Of a DNA stretch of 64,000 nt, positions 37,553-49,200 are shown in pieces. A program made the translations under genes and the position numbers. The stretch is from NCBI RefSeq assembly GCF_026230105.1, contig NC_079482.1, positions 19,406,001 to 19,470,000 on the forward strand, read 5' to 3'. A model generated the notes under the pieces. It did not search any database. It saw only the letters and a program-made list of their open reading frames with translations, and was not told the DNA's origin. This stretch comes from Diorhabda sublineata (taxonomy: Eukaryota; Arthropoda; Insecta; Coleoptera; Chrysomelidae). Each line of letters starts with the position of its first letter. Position 1 is the stretch's first letter.

Positions 37553-37890
37553 GACGATTCCATTTCAAAAGAATATCGGAGGTCTAGTGTAATATTGTCA
37601 AATTAATCTAGATTTTGCGCATAATCGAACGAAATGTGTTCTAATTAATCATACAAAATCATACAAAATCACCTTAAACAGATCGTACTACAAGCAATTA
37701 CAGCCAGATAACTGCCCTGACCTGAATCAAATAAAAGGATGTATTGATATCTAGTTAGCCTAGACCAGTTCCATGCATAAACAAAATATTGCGTTACCAT
37801 AGCAACGAACAATAACTTATTACAAGTGTAAGTGTAAAGTTTGACGTCAAAAAAGTAAACTAGAGTTACGCAATAAATTAAAAGAAAAAA

Positions 37891-38405
37891 TATGTCCACC
37901 GAAATTGTGAAAATGGAAAAATTGAAGTAACGAGCCATCATCAAGTACCTGTATTTAAAAGGGTTAAGATTTTCGAAGATATGCTTAATGCCCTCGGTGA
38001 TCAATGTCCTTCGTATGCGACCGTGAATTTTCCATTGAAGATGATGACCGATCGGGAAATCCAGTTTCTGTGTCAGTCCCCGAAAATATCTATGCAGTTT
38101 ATGACATGATTTTATTAGACCGTCGAATTGGGCTAAAACGGATATCTGAAGCACTGAATACTTTGGACATGAGAAAAATTGCTGCAAAATGGATCCGCAA
38201 ATGTTTGAATGTTGACCAAAAGCGTGCAAGAGTAGAAGCATCGCGTTCGATTGCTCGATTTGAAAACGATGTAGACTTCTTAAACCGAATTGTTACTATG
38301 GATGAGGCTTGAGTACATTTCTACGATCCAGAAACAAAGCAACAATCGATGGAATGGCGACCCTCTGGATCTCCAAGACTTAAGAAGTTTCGTGTTTAAA
38401 AATCT
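37891..38405 (+). pseudogene. Mariner (SETMAR-type) transposase relic
   Basis: It begins ATG at 37891 (MSTEIVKMEKL). The frame 38004-38312 reads DRSGNPVSVSVPENIYAVYD then LLDRRIGLKRISEAL, DQKRARVEASRS and RIVTMDEA. VHFYDPETKQQSMEWRP follows across a stop. These are the linker, the first catalytic Asp (TMDE) and the downstream block of mariner/SETMAR transposases. It is cut after that block, with frameshifts near the start. Confidence 0.85.
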
Positions 38406-38759
38406 GGTTCTATAGTAGACTAAGATTTTTTCAATATATCCTCGTAGATTCTTTTCGGGATATAATTAATAATCATTTATGAGCTTCAATAAATTCATCT
38501 CACAATTCACATGAACAATTTATTGGACTCATTGAAATATGGGAGGCTATTGACCAAAATTAAATCAGTAATTTGATTCCAAGTATGCCTAGACGCTGTC
38601 AAACTGTAATAGTTTTAAGCTGAAAATTTTTGTCAAACATCTAATTATTTTTTACAATAAGAGTTGAAATTATTAAATTTTATTTATTTTATATCTGTGA
38701 AGTTTTGATATCACACTTATTTGAAAACCATCAATATTATCAATAATTTTGGTGAGGAG
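38406..38759. other. Upstream region of JHEH
   Basis: AT-rich, between a mariner relic and the JHEH promoter. Nothing else was recognised. Confidence 0.4.
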
Positions 38760-38766
38760 TATATAA
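38760..38766 (+). promoter_or_regulatory. Candidate TATA box of JHEH
   Basis: TATATAA lies 94 bp before the JHEH start codon. This would put transcription start near 38790-38800 and give a 5' UTR of about 60-70 nt. It is the best-placed TATA-like sequence, but AT-rich DNA makes chance matches common. Confidence 0.4.
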
Positions 38767-38859
38767 CCTTGGTACGAAATTACGTTATGTTTTTATATCT
38801 TGCTTGTTTCAACAATAACAAACTACTTTTTCTATACAACAGTTGTATAACAAGATACA

Positions 38860-41800
38860 ATGAAAAGTGTCGTATTTGGTGTAATCTTTGGTTTGATTTT
38901 AGCCAGAAGCATAATTTATATATTACCTATTTACATTTATCATTATATACCTGAATTCCCTGATCATTTTTGTTGGGGAATTGATGAAATGTGTACAAAT
39001 GATACAAATATATATCAATTCCATTTGAAAATTGAAACAGAGGTGAGTTTTTAGAATTATGTATACGGAGAAAAGTTTTTTTTTATTCGAACATTACAAT
39101 AACAACAATATTTGTATGTATGTAACTTGTGAGTAGGGAACTATAGAATACACAATTCACAACGTGAATTTGGATATTTTTGTTCAAAAATTTTTTATAT
39201 TCGATGCAAATTCGAATTAGATGACTTCATTATAAACGTTTTAAGTAATTAAATTGACTTTTTCACAGCGTTCACTAACACCATTACCAAATTTTCGTCG
39301 TAGCTGTTGATTTGAAAAATAAAAATAAAGTTTTACCTTAATGTTTGAACTAGCAAGATAAGTACGTAGAGGTTACAAAAAATATCAAATTTTAACAAAA
39401 TGGGGAAAGTTTTACAAAAAAAATATCACGAATATTGATCAAATTCTACGTAATTCTCTAGAAAATGTCTTCTGTCAAAGTTTCCAATCAATCGGATCAA
39501 AATTGCCTGAATAATTATGGTGGTAATGTTAAAAAGAGTTATTTCGAGCAAAACGCGTTTAAATTTTGAAAACGGGACGACAAGCGTGATGCAACGTTCA
39601 AACTGACGCTACACTAATAGACCAACATAAAGACAGTTCATAATCTCACTAGTGCCACCTATAGGTAGCTGTGTGTACTATTTACTAGTAGAAATAGTCG
39701 CTAAGGGCCTTATAATACTAGCGGATTGCAAGCATCTTCAAAGCGGAGCGGGCGCGCAACGATCACGCCGTGCACGCGCTGCGAATTCGTTGCAGCGTGG
39801 ACGCCATTTTGCACTATCGCGTTAATGAGTGTACTGTGCGCTACAAACACGCGAAAAAAATGTTGCATTTCTGCCATGTATCTGCGACATCCTCGCGACG
39901 TAGTCGCGGCGTGTTCGTGACGCATTCGTTGCTCGTTTGCTCCGCCCCGCAGGCGCTCGCAAACTGCTAGTATGATATGACTGACAGGTAAGGGGGGCAA
40001 GGGCTTAGTGACTGATGCTCATAACTCAAAGAAAAATTTTGTTTTTCGAAAAATCATTCGAGGACGTCATTTTTAACATAATTCCCTACCATTTTATTTA
40101 AATTTTTGATTACATTCTGCTCCCATCATAGTTAAAAATATCTACAACGTGATCAAATTGGACCCAGGCTGACATTTTTACTTATTTCAATACAAATATT
40201 TTTTATCCCTATAATAGATAGGGAAAAGATAAAAGTTTTTGACGACTACAGAACATTCACTGAAAACTTTTTGTTACACATATACTTGCGTTCGCGATCA
40301 ATTAGACTTCTTACAACAATTGTATAACTATTTCGTAGCTGAAATTCCATTGGAAACATGAAATATCAAGTAAACTGGTTGCTCAACTTTTTTTTCATAA
40401 TATCACCACACAAATTTTGTGCATAGTAAACAAACAGCTAACAAACACATACTAATTAATATATGGCGATCAAATTTCATACGAATATAATAAAAGGTTT
40501 ATCAATTAAGAAAAAAGGTTACTAGCTTAGTAATAATGTGACCATACATAACTAGAAACCTTTAGGAGTCTTAATACTTAATACTATATAATCAAATCTA
40601 ATCTCAAACAAATGGCTCTACTAATTGAAGTATAAATTTCTTTAAGGAAATAAATGATCTACTTGCCAGGCTAAACAACACAAGATCATTTACACCAGCT
40701 TTGAGAGAAACTCAAACTCAATATGGTTTAAATGGGGACGTTTTAAAAGTGCTCATTAATTTCATTAGAGAGAGCTACAATTTTACGGAACGTCAATCTT
40801 TCTTGAATAAGTTTCCGCAATATACTACAAATATTCAAGGTAATTCAATGGTTACTAGTCTTGTACAAGACAGCTCTATTATGTAAAATAGCTGAATAAA
40901 GTTTAGTGGTTCGTAATAATCACCAAATTAACCTAATCTAATTGGCCCCTTAATTATAAGTATAAATAACATATTTCAGAAGTTAACTTTTTTTAAAAAA
41001 TCTTAATAAAAAAATGATAGTTAAATATATCAAGTGCTCCTGCCAAGTTGCAAAAAAACACTTTAGAAAATGTTCGACCCTCTATAACCAAGCAGATATT
41101 GTATAAATACGGTATAGTACAAATTCCATTTAATTTAAACCAGTAGTTTGAAAAAACTGGAAAAAGTTTATTTACTTTGTCACTCATTCACTAGCTCTAC
41201 TAATAGAAATAGGAGCTTCAAATATAAAATCAAATCGGTGTTTGATGTATACATTAAAAAAATTGAAATATTTTGTAGTTTCTGGATTATTCCTTGACGA
41301 TAGGAAGTAGGAACCCGTATTTTGCGAAGAACCGTTTGTTTGTCGGAATTTTATTTCTGTTCCTTCATTATTTCTTTTGCTCTTTCATTCTATTGCAGTG
41401 CACATCTCTAAATCCACCACAACTCCAGCATCGGTCAAACAGAAGAACAGAATTGAAAGACTTTGTTTTTTCACAAGTTATGTTTTTGACGGTGGTTTTT
41501 TTTCAACCTCCGATAGGCTATAAATAAAAGACAAGATCATATAAAGCAATAATTTCATTACCAAAAGGTTGGTACACTTTTCGACATAATGACCGAAAAG
41601 ATTGAGACATTTGGCATATCTGTGGACAAGCTTTCCAATACCATCTTCAGAAAAAGTTGCCGCCAATGTAGCCTAACCGTTCAGTGACAATAGAGTACAA
41701 AACAGACCTTGAAACTTCTGGAAATTCCGTAGACAAAGCAGTAATAGTTTTCTTTAACCATTCTGTCAACTCGTTGAACCAGGTCATCTGAAACGACTGA

Positions 41801-44401
41801 TTTTCGTCCTTGGCCCCCTTCATGATGCACATCATCACGGTCATCTTTAAACTTTCGACACCATTCACGCACAACACCATCACTCATTAAGCTTTCCCCA
41901 TACACACGACTCATTCTCCGATGGATTTCTGCAACAGTTTTGCCTTGCCTGTAGAAAACGAATCACACTTTGCAATTGACATTTGGCGGGAGAATCAATA
42001 ATGGCGGACATGTTTACTTAGCTGTAGCACAACGCCGACTGACACCGACAATTTTGAAAATTGTCGAAGCATATGTAGCAGCTTTTAGGGCATTCCAGTA
42101 GGGTATTGTACAGCTGTATTACAAAACAGAGCACTTTTGTAATTTAGAGAGCAAGGTGTGGGCTACAGAGTTCTAGTTTATTACTAGAGAATTTGGTTTA
42201 GAGTGAGGTCTTTAAAATATGAAATGTTACTGTTTTATTTTCTGGTTATAATGACTATTAATCTACTACCTAAATAATTACTCTTGTGAATGTTGCTTAA
42301 CACCCAATTAACAATGGGTGATAACGGTTGAAATGCTTTTCACAAATATATGAATGCTTTAAAAATGTACAGTTTCTTCTGCAAATCGCCTAATCAATGC
42401 TTTAAAAATGTATAGTTTCTCCTGCAAATCGCCTAATCAATGCTTTAAAAATGTACAGTTTCTCCTGCAAAGCGTCGAATCAATGCTTTAAGAGAGTTTT
42501 GTCTTTCGGAAACTTCTGTACTGCTATTTTAGTATAAGTATTTTTACGTTTTTACTTTTTCCAGCTATATTTCAAGACCTCACTCGCTCGTAGACCTAAT
42601 TAGTGAACATAAAAACAGTAGCCCTAATAACACAACTGAACATCGATATAATATAAAAAGTATAAATTGGTTTGTAGGTCTGAATATTCATTTTCTTCAT
42701 ATAAAATCTAAAAACAAAGGAATGGTACCCATTGTACCAATACTGTTACTCCATGGATGGCCTAGCTCAGTTAGAGAGTTTTACAATTCCGTTGAATTAT
42801 TTGAATCAATGAAAAATCAAACAAAATTTTCATTTGATTTGGTAATACCTTCTCTCATTGGTTTTGGGTGAGTAATCAATAACTTATCAATTTTATATTT
42901 GGTCGTGATAGATAAAAAGAGATTCAGAAATAGGGAGTAAGTTCAAGTTTTTAAAAAATGTCTTGAATTGGAGTCCAAGCAGTGTATTCTTTGACACATT
43001 CGAAATTAGATCGTCGTCCTCTACATTTTCTTCGCTCTCTACTACCCGTCTTAGCAACTTTCGATCTATTTTACAGATACTTCCAATTGAGCAAATCATC
43101 TGGCAATTTTTTTTATACTCAAAATTGTTTAATTAAAAATATACTCGGAAGCCAGATTTGTGAAGATACAATCGTGTTAACCCTGCCAGAAGTTGATTTT
43201 TTTACTTTAAATATATTAAAAAAGTTTCAGCCTTGTGAAAGTACTTTAGTCGAAGTGGCGACTAGTATACTAGTATATGTCAAGAGACTCATCTGTGGAT
43301 ATGAACAAGTGTAAAATAAAAGGGGCGCTACATTAACATTAGGGTGGATTTTATAATAATTATGTCAGGCGCTGTGAACGCTTAGTGCAGGGATGGGGAA
43401 ACTTTTTTCTTCGCGTGCCAATTTTTGTTAACGAAATATATGGCGGACCAAGTAGACATTATTTACTAAAATAGAAATATTGTTTTAATTTTTCTGAAAC
43501 ACTAATTTATTGTGCAATATTGAAAAATAACATTCTTAATTGCAATTAATTGAACTCAAGTTAGCTGCGAAGTAAAAGGTTGAGGAGCACTGGTCTTTAT
43601 GGGAACATGTGACATGTGGAACTGTTTTTGTTTCTGCATGACTTCATCATAAGCCGGTTCCATTTGTGATGCTGAATTGTTAACAATGGAAAAAGGAGGT
43701 CATCCGAAAGCCTATTACGAAGACAATTTTTGCTTAGTTTCATTATTAAAAACGTTTGTCCGCACAAATTGCTTGTACCAAACGTAGCGAGTATTCTCTG
43801 GGCGTGTGTAACTATATTTAGGTATTGTGCCCTAGATAAAGACTTATAAAATTCCAATTTGCTGGTGCTCAAAAATAGTTGCTTCAAATGGGTAGCGCGT
43901 TCGACGACAGACGAACATTTTCGGCATTCGCTCATATCCCCGTTCGCGCTCGCACATGTTGTTTTATGTGCGACGCGCACTGTCATTACTGCCAATTGAA
44001 GAGAATGTAATTTCTGATAATAAGAAAGCTGTACTTGATTTTTGTTTGATGGTCCCGGGCTGGATTTCAACGCTTTGCGGGCCAGAGACGGCCCGCGGGC
44101 CGTAGATTCCCCATCTCTGGCTTAGTGAAATACACCATGGGTACATGCGATAAGTTGATGGTTTGGTTCGTTTTGTTTACCCTTAATAGTTATTAATTAC
44201 CCGTTAGTGAGTTACATTTAGAAAAAAAACTGGACAATACAAATAACTGAAACGCAATCATTATATTTTGTAAACAAATAATATAAATAAATAATGTTGT
44301 GAAATACCATTTAATGAGTTTTGTTAATTCAAACATTCAATGTTTGTAAATTTATGTTATTTTGAATGAAGTTTTTTAAAAATATTTTGCCGGTATCGAT
44401 A

Positions 44402-44460
<59 letters not shown>

Positions 44461-46152
44461 TTAGTTTTTATTTTTTATCAATTCTTATGAACGGTAATTA
44501 ACATGTGACTGAGGTATGCGATTTCTCTAGCTTTTTGGCTATTGACATGAAACAGCTTTCTTTCATTTCGCTTGTTTCCAGGAGCCTTTTTGTTTTTGCT
44601 GTATCAGGCCGAGTTTCTGCTGCGTACGTCATTATAGATCTGATTACAGTTTTGTAGGCTCTTGACTTGGCCTCAATACTTATGTATTTGTTTTTCCATA
44701 CAGTGTCGTTCAGACATCCGGCTGCTCTTGATGCTTTTATTGTTTGCTGCCTTACCTCTGTCTCAATATCACCATATCCGGATACCCAATCCAGCAAGAA
44801 ACGAAACTCAAAAAGTATATCTCTAGTATTTATGGTTTTAGATCGACATTTGAGCTCTTTGACACCAAGGTAATACCTTCGGGCTTAGATGCAAAAAATT
44901 GTCGCACTGCGTTTTCTACATTTCTTTTGTATTTTAATTTTTTCTAATGCAAGAGCTTCGTCCTGGATCTTTCTAAATAGTAATAGTAGTTTAAGGTACT
45001 GGACTAAAATCTGGATTTGGTTGGAGTTTAATACAACGAATTTTTTCTATCTTATTTCGCAGTATGTGGATTAGCATTATCTTGTTGGAAGACTTGGATA
45101 TTTTCAGACAAAACTTCATACATTCCCATCAGCTGTCTACTATATACTTTGGCATTGATAGCTCAACCATCTAGAACGTTTTGATGTACACCAAACCTTT
45201 ATAATTCCACCAGCCACACAACAAGACTTTCCGCTTGAATCGATCTCTCCTCTCCTGACTAAAAGTGAAGTAATTGTCTCCATAGATCTAGAGACTAGTC
45301 TTATTAAGTTACGACATGTTTAAATTGAGATGTAGGAGTTTTCATATAAAAAAAGCCGTGAGCAGTAGAGCTTCATCACAAAAGTCGAATTTTTCGTCGA
45401 ATGAAGAATTTAACTAATACACAAACAAATCTTTCCATAAAATAAATTTTTTGAAAATGATATCAATTCTCAATCTTATTTCTTTATATGGAAAATTTGC
45501 TATTCCTCAATAACTTTTCATTTCACAAGTTAACTCTCTCTCTCTCTCGAATGAAAATTCATAATTTCAATAGACCCGGTGGTCTCGAACCCTCTTGTTC
45601 AATTCCAATTGACAACAAAGAAAAAATTGTCATAATGTCAAGAAATTTCAAAAATGGGAAGTAAAAAAAATCACCCTAGCAACGATCATACTCGTATTAT
45701 TCATTAAATAGGAGGCGGTCCAGTTCAACAATTTCAACGATCAAAATGATTTTGGGCGTTTTGTGCTAGAAGAAAACTTTGAACTTGAGAAAGACAATTC
45801 TTCAACATCACCCCTACTTGCATGCGAAGTTCGAACCCTCCAGTGAAACTTTTTCTGGCCAAAAAGTGAGAGGAGTGGAGATGGAAAGTTTCTACCTTAG
45901 ACAGGAAATCATCTCGCAACTAATTGAACCTACATGTGAAATTTCATTTTTCAGTCGCTTTTCGTTTGACCTGCAGAGGCGAGCAAAGGTCAAAAACCAC
46001 TTTTTTGCACTGCGACCCCTCGAAATATTCATTTGTTTTCAACCAAACTCTAATAACATCAATCCGCCGCCAAAAAAGCCATGTATGCTAATTTTGAACC
46101 AAATCGGACCCATAGCAATTGCTCGAGAAACGAAAATAAGAATTGTAGCTTA

Positions 46153-46243
<91 letters not shown>

Positions 46244-49200
46244 CAGACATTCTAAAAACCATCATAATTGTGTTCAGGAGGTCTCAAAACATGGGAAAAA
46301 TGATGTGCCCCCCATTTTTCTTCTACTCATGCCTACCGTAATTAAAACTACCGACTAAAAACCGACATTACTTATGAAACACCCTCTATAACTGATTTAT
46401 TGCGGTTATAAGCAAGGGGATGATAAAACTTTGAGAAATCATAAGTTACTGATGAATCTACATATTCTGAAATTGAATTCACAACTTATTCTGAAACTTC
46501 TGAATATAGAACATATTTTTTTCACTTAATTGTTCATAACAAAGATATAAAAAATTTAATGTTTTTTACAATATTTTTATTTTTTTATGAATTAAGGGTC
46601 GGTGTTGGAATTTCTTTCCACCTCCTCCCAGACGGATATAAAATTTGTTATACATAAACATTATTCAAAGTTCCGTGCGAATAATTTACCTTATGTATTT
46701 GCAACTGGTAGTGGCTGATGTCTTTTTATTGTTACAATAGACTTTCAAGTGAGTTGTTTTAAGTTTAGATCGGATAACATTGACAAATAACTTGACCACA
46801 GTTATGTTCTTCAAGAAAGTGTGTATCAATAATCGGCTATCACAAATTGTGGTTGATTAATCTTTAGTTTTAGATCTTATTCTCAAACACTTTTTTCTTT
46901 GCAGATATTCTGATGGATCTGCTAAACCAGGTTTTCGAGTCACTCATGCAGCAAATATAATGAAAACCTTGATGAACCGTCTGGGTTATGAAAGATTTGT
47001 AGTACATGGTAGTGATTGGGGCGCCATTACGGTAACTGCTCTAGCTACATTGTATCCAGATTCAGTCATAGGATTGCATTCAAATTTTTGTTTGTCTTTG
47101 AGAACAATTACACTCACCAAATTAGTTATTGGTGGATTATGGCCAAGTGCAGTAGTCGAAGAGAAATATGAGAGTGAACTTTATCCTTTAGCCAGATTAT
47201 TTAGATTTCTCTTGGCCGAATCTGCGTATTTTCATCTTATGGGTACCAAACCGGATACTATAGGTGAACTTTCTATCGCTAATAATATATTTTTTAATAA
47301 CTTCAGTCAGGTAGAAATCACTAAAAGTTGTAATCAATTGCAAAAAGGCTCCACCATTTGTGGCTGATATACTCGATATACGTTTTTTTCTTATATTAAG
47401 TTAAGAAGCTTCAACGGGTCCTTTTATGATTGGGAAACTGTTACAAATACATACTTCATATGAAGAGTTTCTTCAAAGGGTAAGATGCAACGGGATTGGG
47501 AGTTTTAAGCTTCAGTTCCCTCTTGTCTAGATACATGAGTACTAAAACTGGAGCAAACAGGTTACAAATTTCTTCACAGCTTATAAATCTGGTTTTCAAA
47601 CCAGCCATGATGAAATCCAAAACAGAAAAGACAACAAAAGATTTGAAATTCTGTGAATCTTGTTGCTGAAGTTGTTCGGGCGTGAGTGAGAATTCTTGTA
47701 TGATGCCAACGGCGACGTGTTCTGCTTCGTTAAGGATGGTTTCCAATGAATATTTTAGGGCCTGTAATTCAGCTAACAAGTTTCTGTATTCAATGAAATC
47801 CTTCTCCTTTGTATGACCTCTTTTCTTTGATTAATAGAGGCTAAAAGCTTGTGCCAAAACGATGATGTCAAGAGGCCTTTAAAATACCTGGTGGGGAAAG
47901 TAATGGTTGGTAGGCGCCTGGTAAAAGGGGAAGGTAAAGGGAGTGTATGGGGTCCGAGCAGACGTTGCATGCAAACTTTTGAATTTCAATCTAATATCCA
48001 CGATATTTTGCAATAAATGTAAAAATTAAATTTAAATAGGGCTAAGCCCGGGCCTCACGTGGGCCTGGGCACTGTAGAGTTGCACCAGTCCCACCCTTGT
48101 GGGGGCCATGATAGAGCGTCACCTAATTCTTTAAAAATTGCTTATGTTTCAGAAAGCCTTCGAAAGTTATCAAGCTATTTCGAAATCAATAGAATTTCTC
48201 ATAAAAATTGAATACGTCACCCAAAATTCGAAAACAAATTTCCAGAAAAATCTCAAGTGTCATTTAATATTTGGAAAAGTTCTCGAATTATTAAGAAAGT
48301 TATCAAGTTGTTAAGAAATTGCTTAAATTTCCTAGAAACATCTAGAACGTCGAGAGCTTGCTCAAATTTATTAAAAAGTCACCTAAGGCTTGAAAAATTT
48401 TTAGAAAGTAATCAAAATATTGACACATTGAGAGATAGATTGACATTTCAAGAAATAGCTTGACTTTTCCAAAAAGAATGCCAGAAAGTTATTTTAAGAA
48501 TAAACTATAATTGTCTAGGAAGTTATCAAAGCATCCCACAAAAGTAGGGTAGAGATCCTCATATATGGATATATAAATAACTAGAACTAGGAATATTGAA
48601 ATTTGCAGCTAATTTGGAAAAGAGAACTCTTTATCAAGTTTTCGGGAAGTATTTTCACCAAACCTCAATATTCCTAGTTTTAGTTCTAATTAGCGACAAC
48701 TACCAGTCTGTTATATAAATATATATCAAATATTTACTAATTGCTTTTCTTTTTAGGACATATATTAGATAATAATCCCATTGGTTTAATTACATATTTG
48801 TTTGAGAAATTTTCTGTTGGTAAAAATAAGGACAATATTTATTCAACAACGGCAGGATTACAACATTTTGATTTAACGACTATAATGGACATAATTTTAT
48901 TTCATTACTGGTTTCCGAAAAAGGCAACAACAGCTGCTAGATACTATTGTGAAAATTCCAGCATAGAAGGACTCCTATCAGGATTACACAAGTAAAAACT
49001 CATTCTGATTTTTAATTACAAAATTAAAATTTATGGTATAGTCCGGCAGCCATTTGAATGTCTGTCACGAGTTACTTTATGTATATTGAAAATATTTGTT
49101 TTATGTGGTTCCTATCGTCATTTATGATTCATACTAATCTCTTCACATTTTCATTAAAAATAACGTGAACATGAATGAAATGGACATAAGTTCAGGTAAT

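Noticed and set aside
38004..38312. A host SETMAR-like methyltransferase
   Set aside because: Only the mariner transposase part is present, it is frameshifted, and no SET domain adjoins it.
46059..46265. Open frame with a long Tyr-Ile run
   Set aside because: It is a translation of the (TA)n microsatellite.
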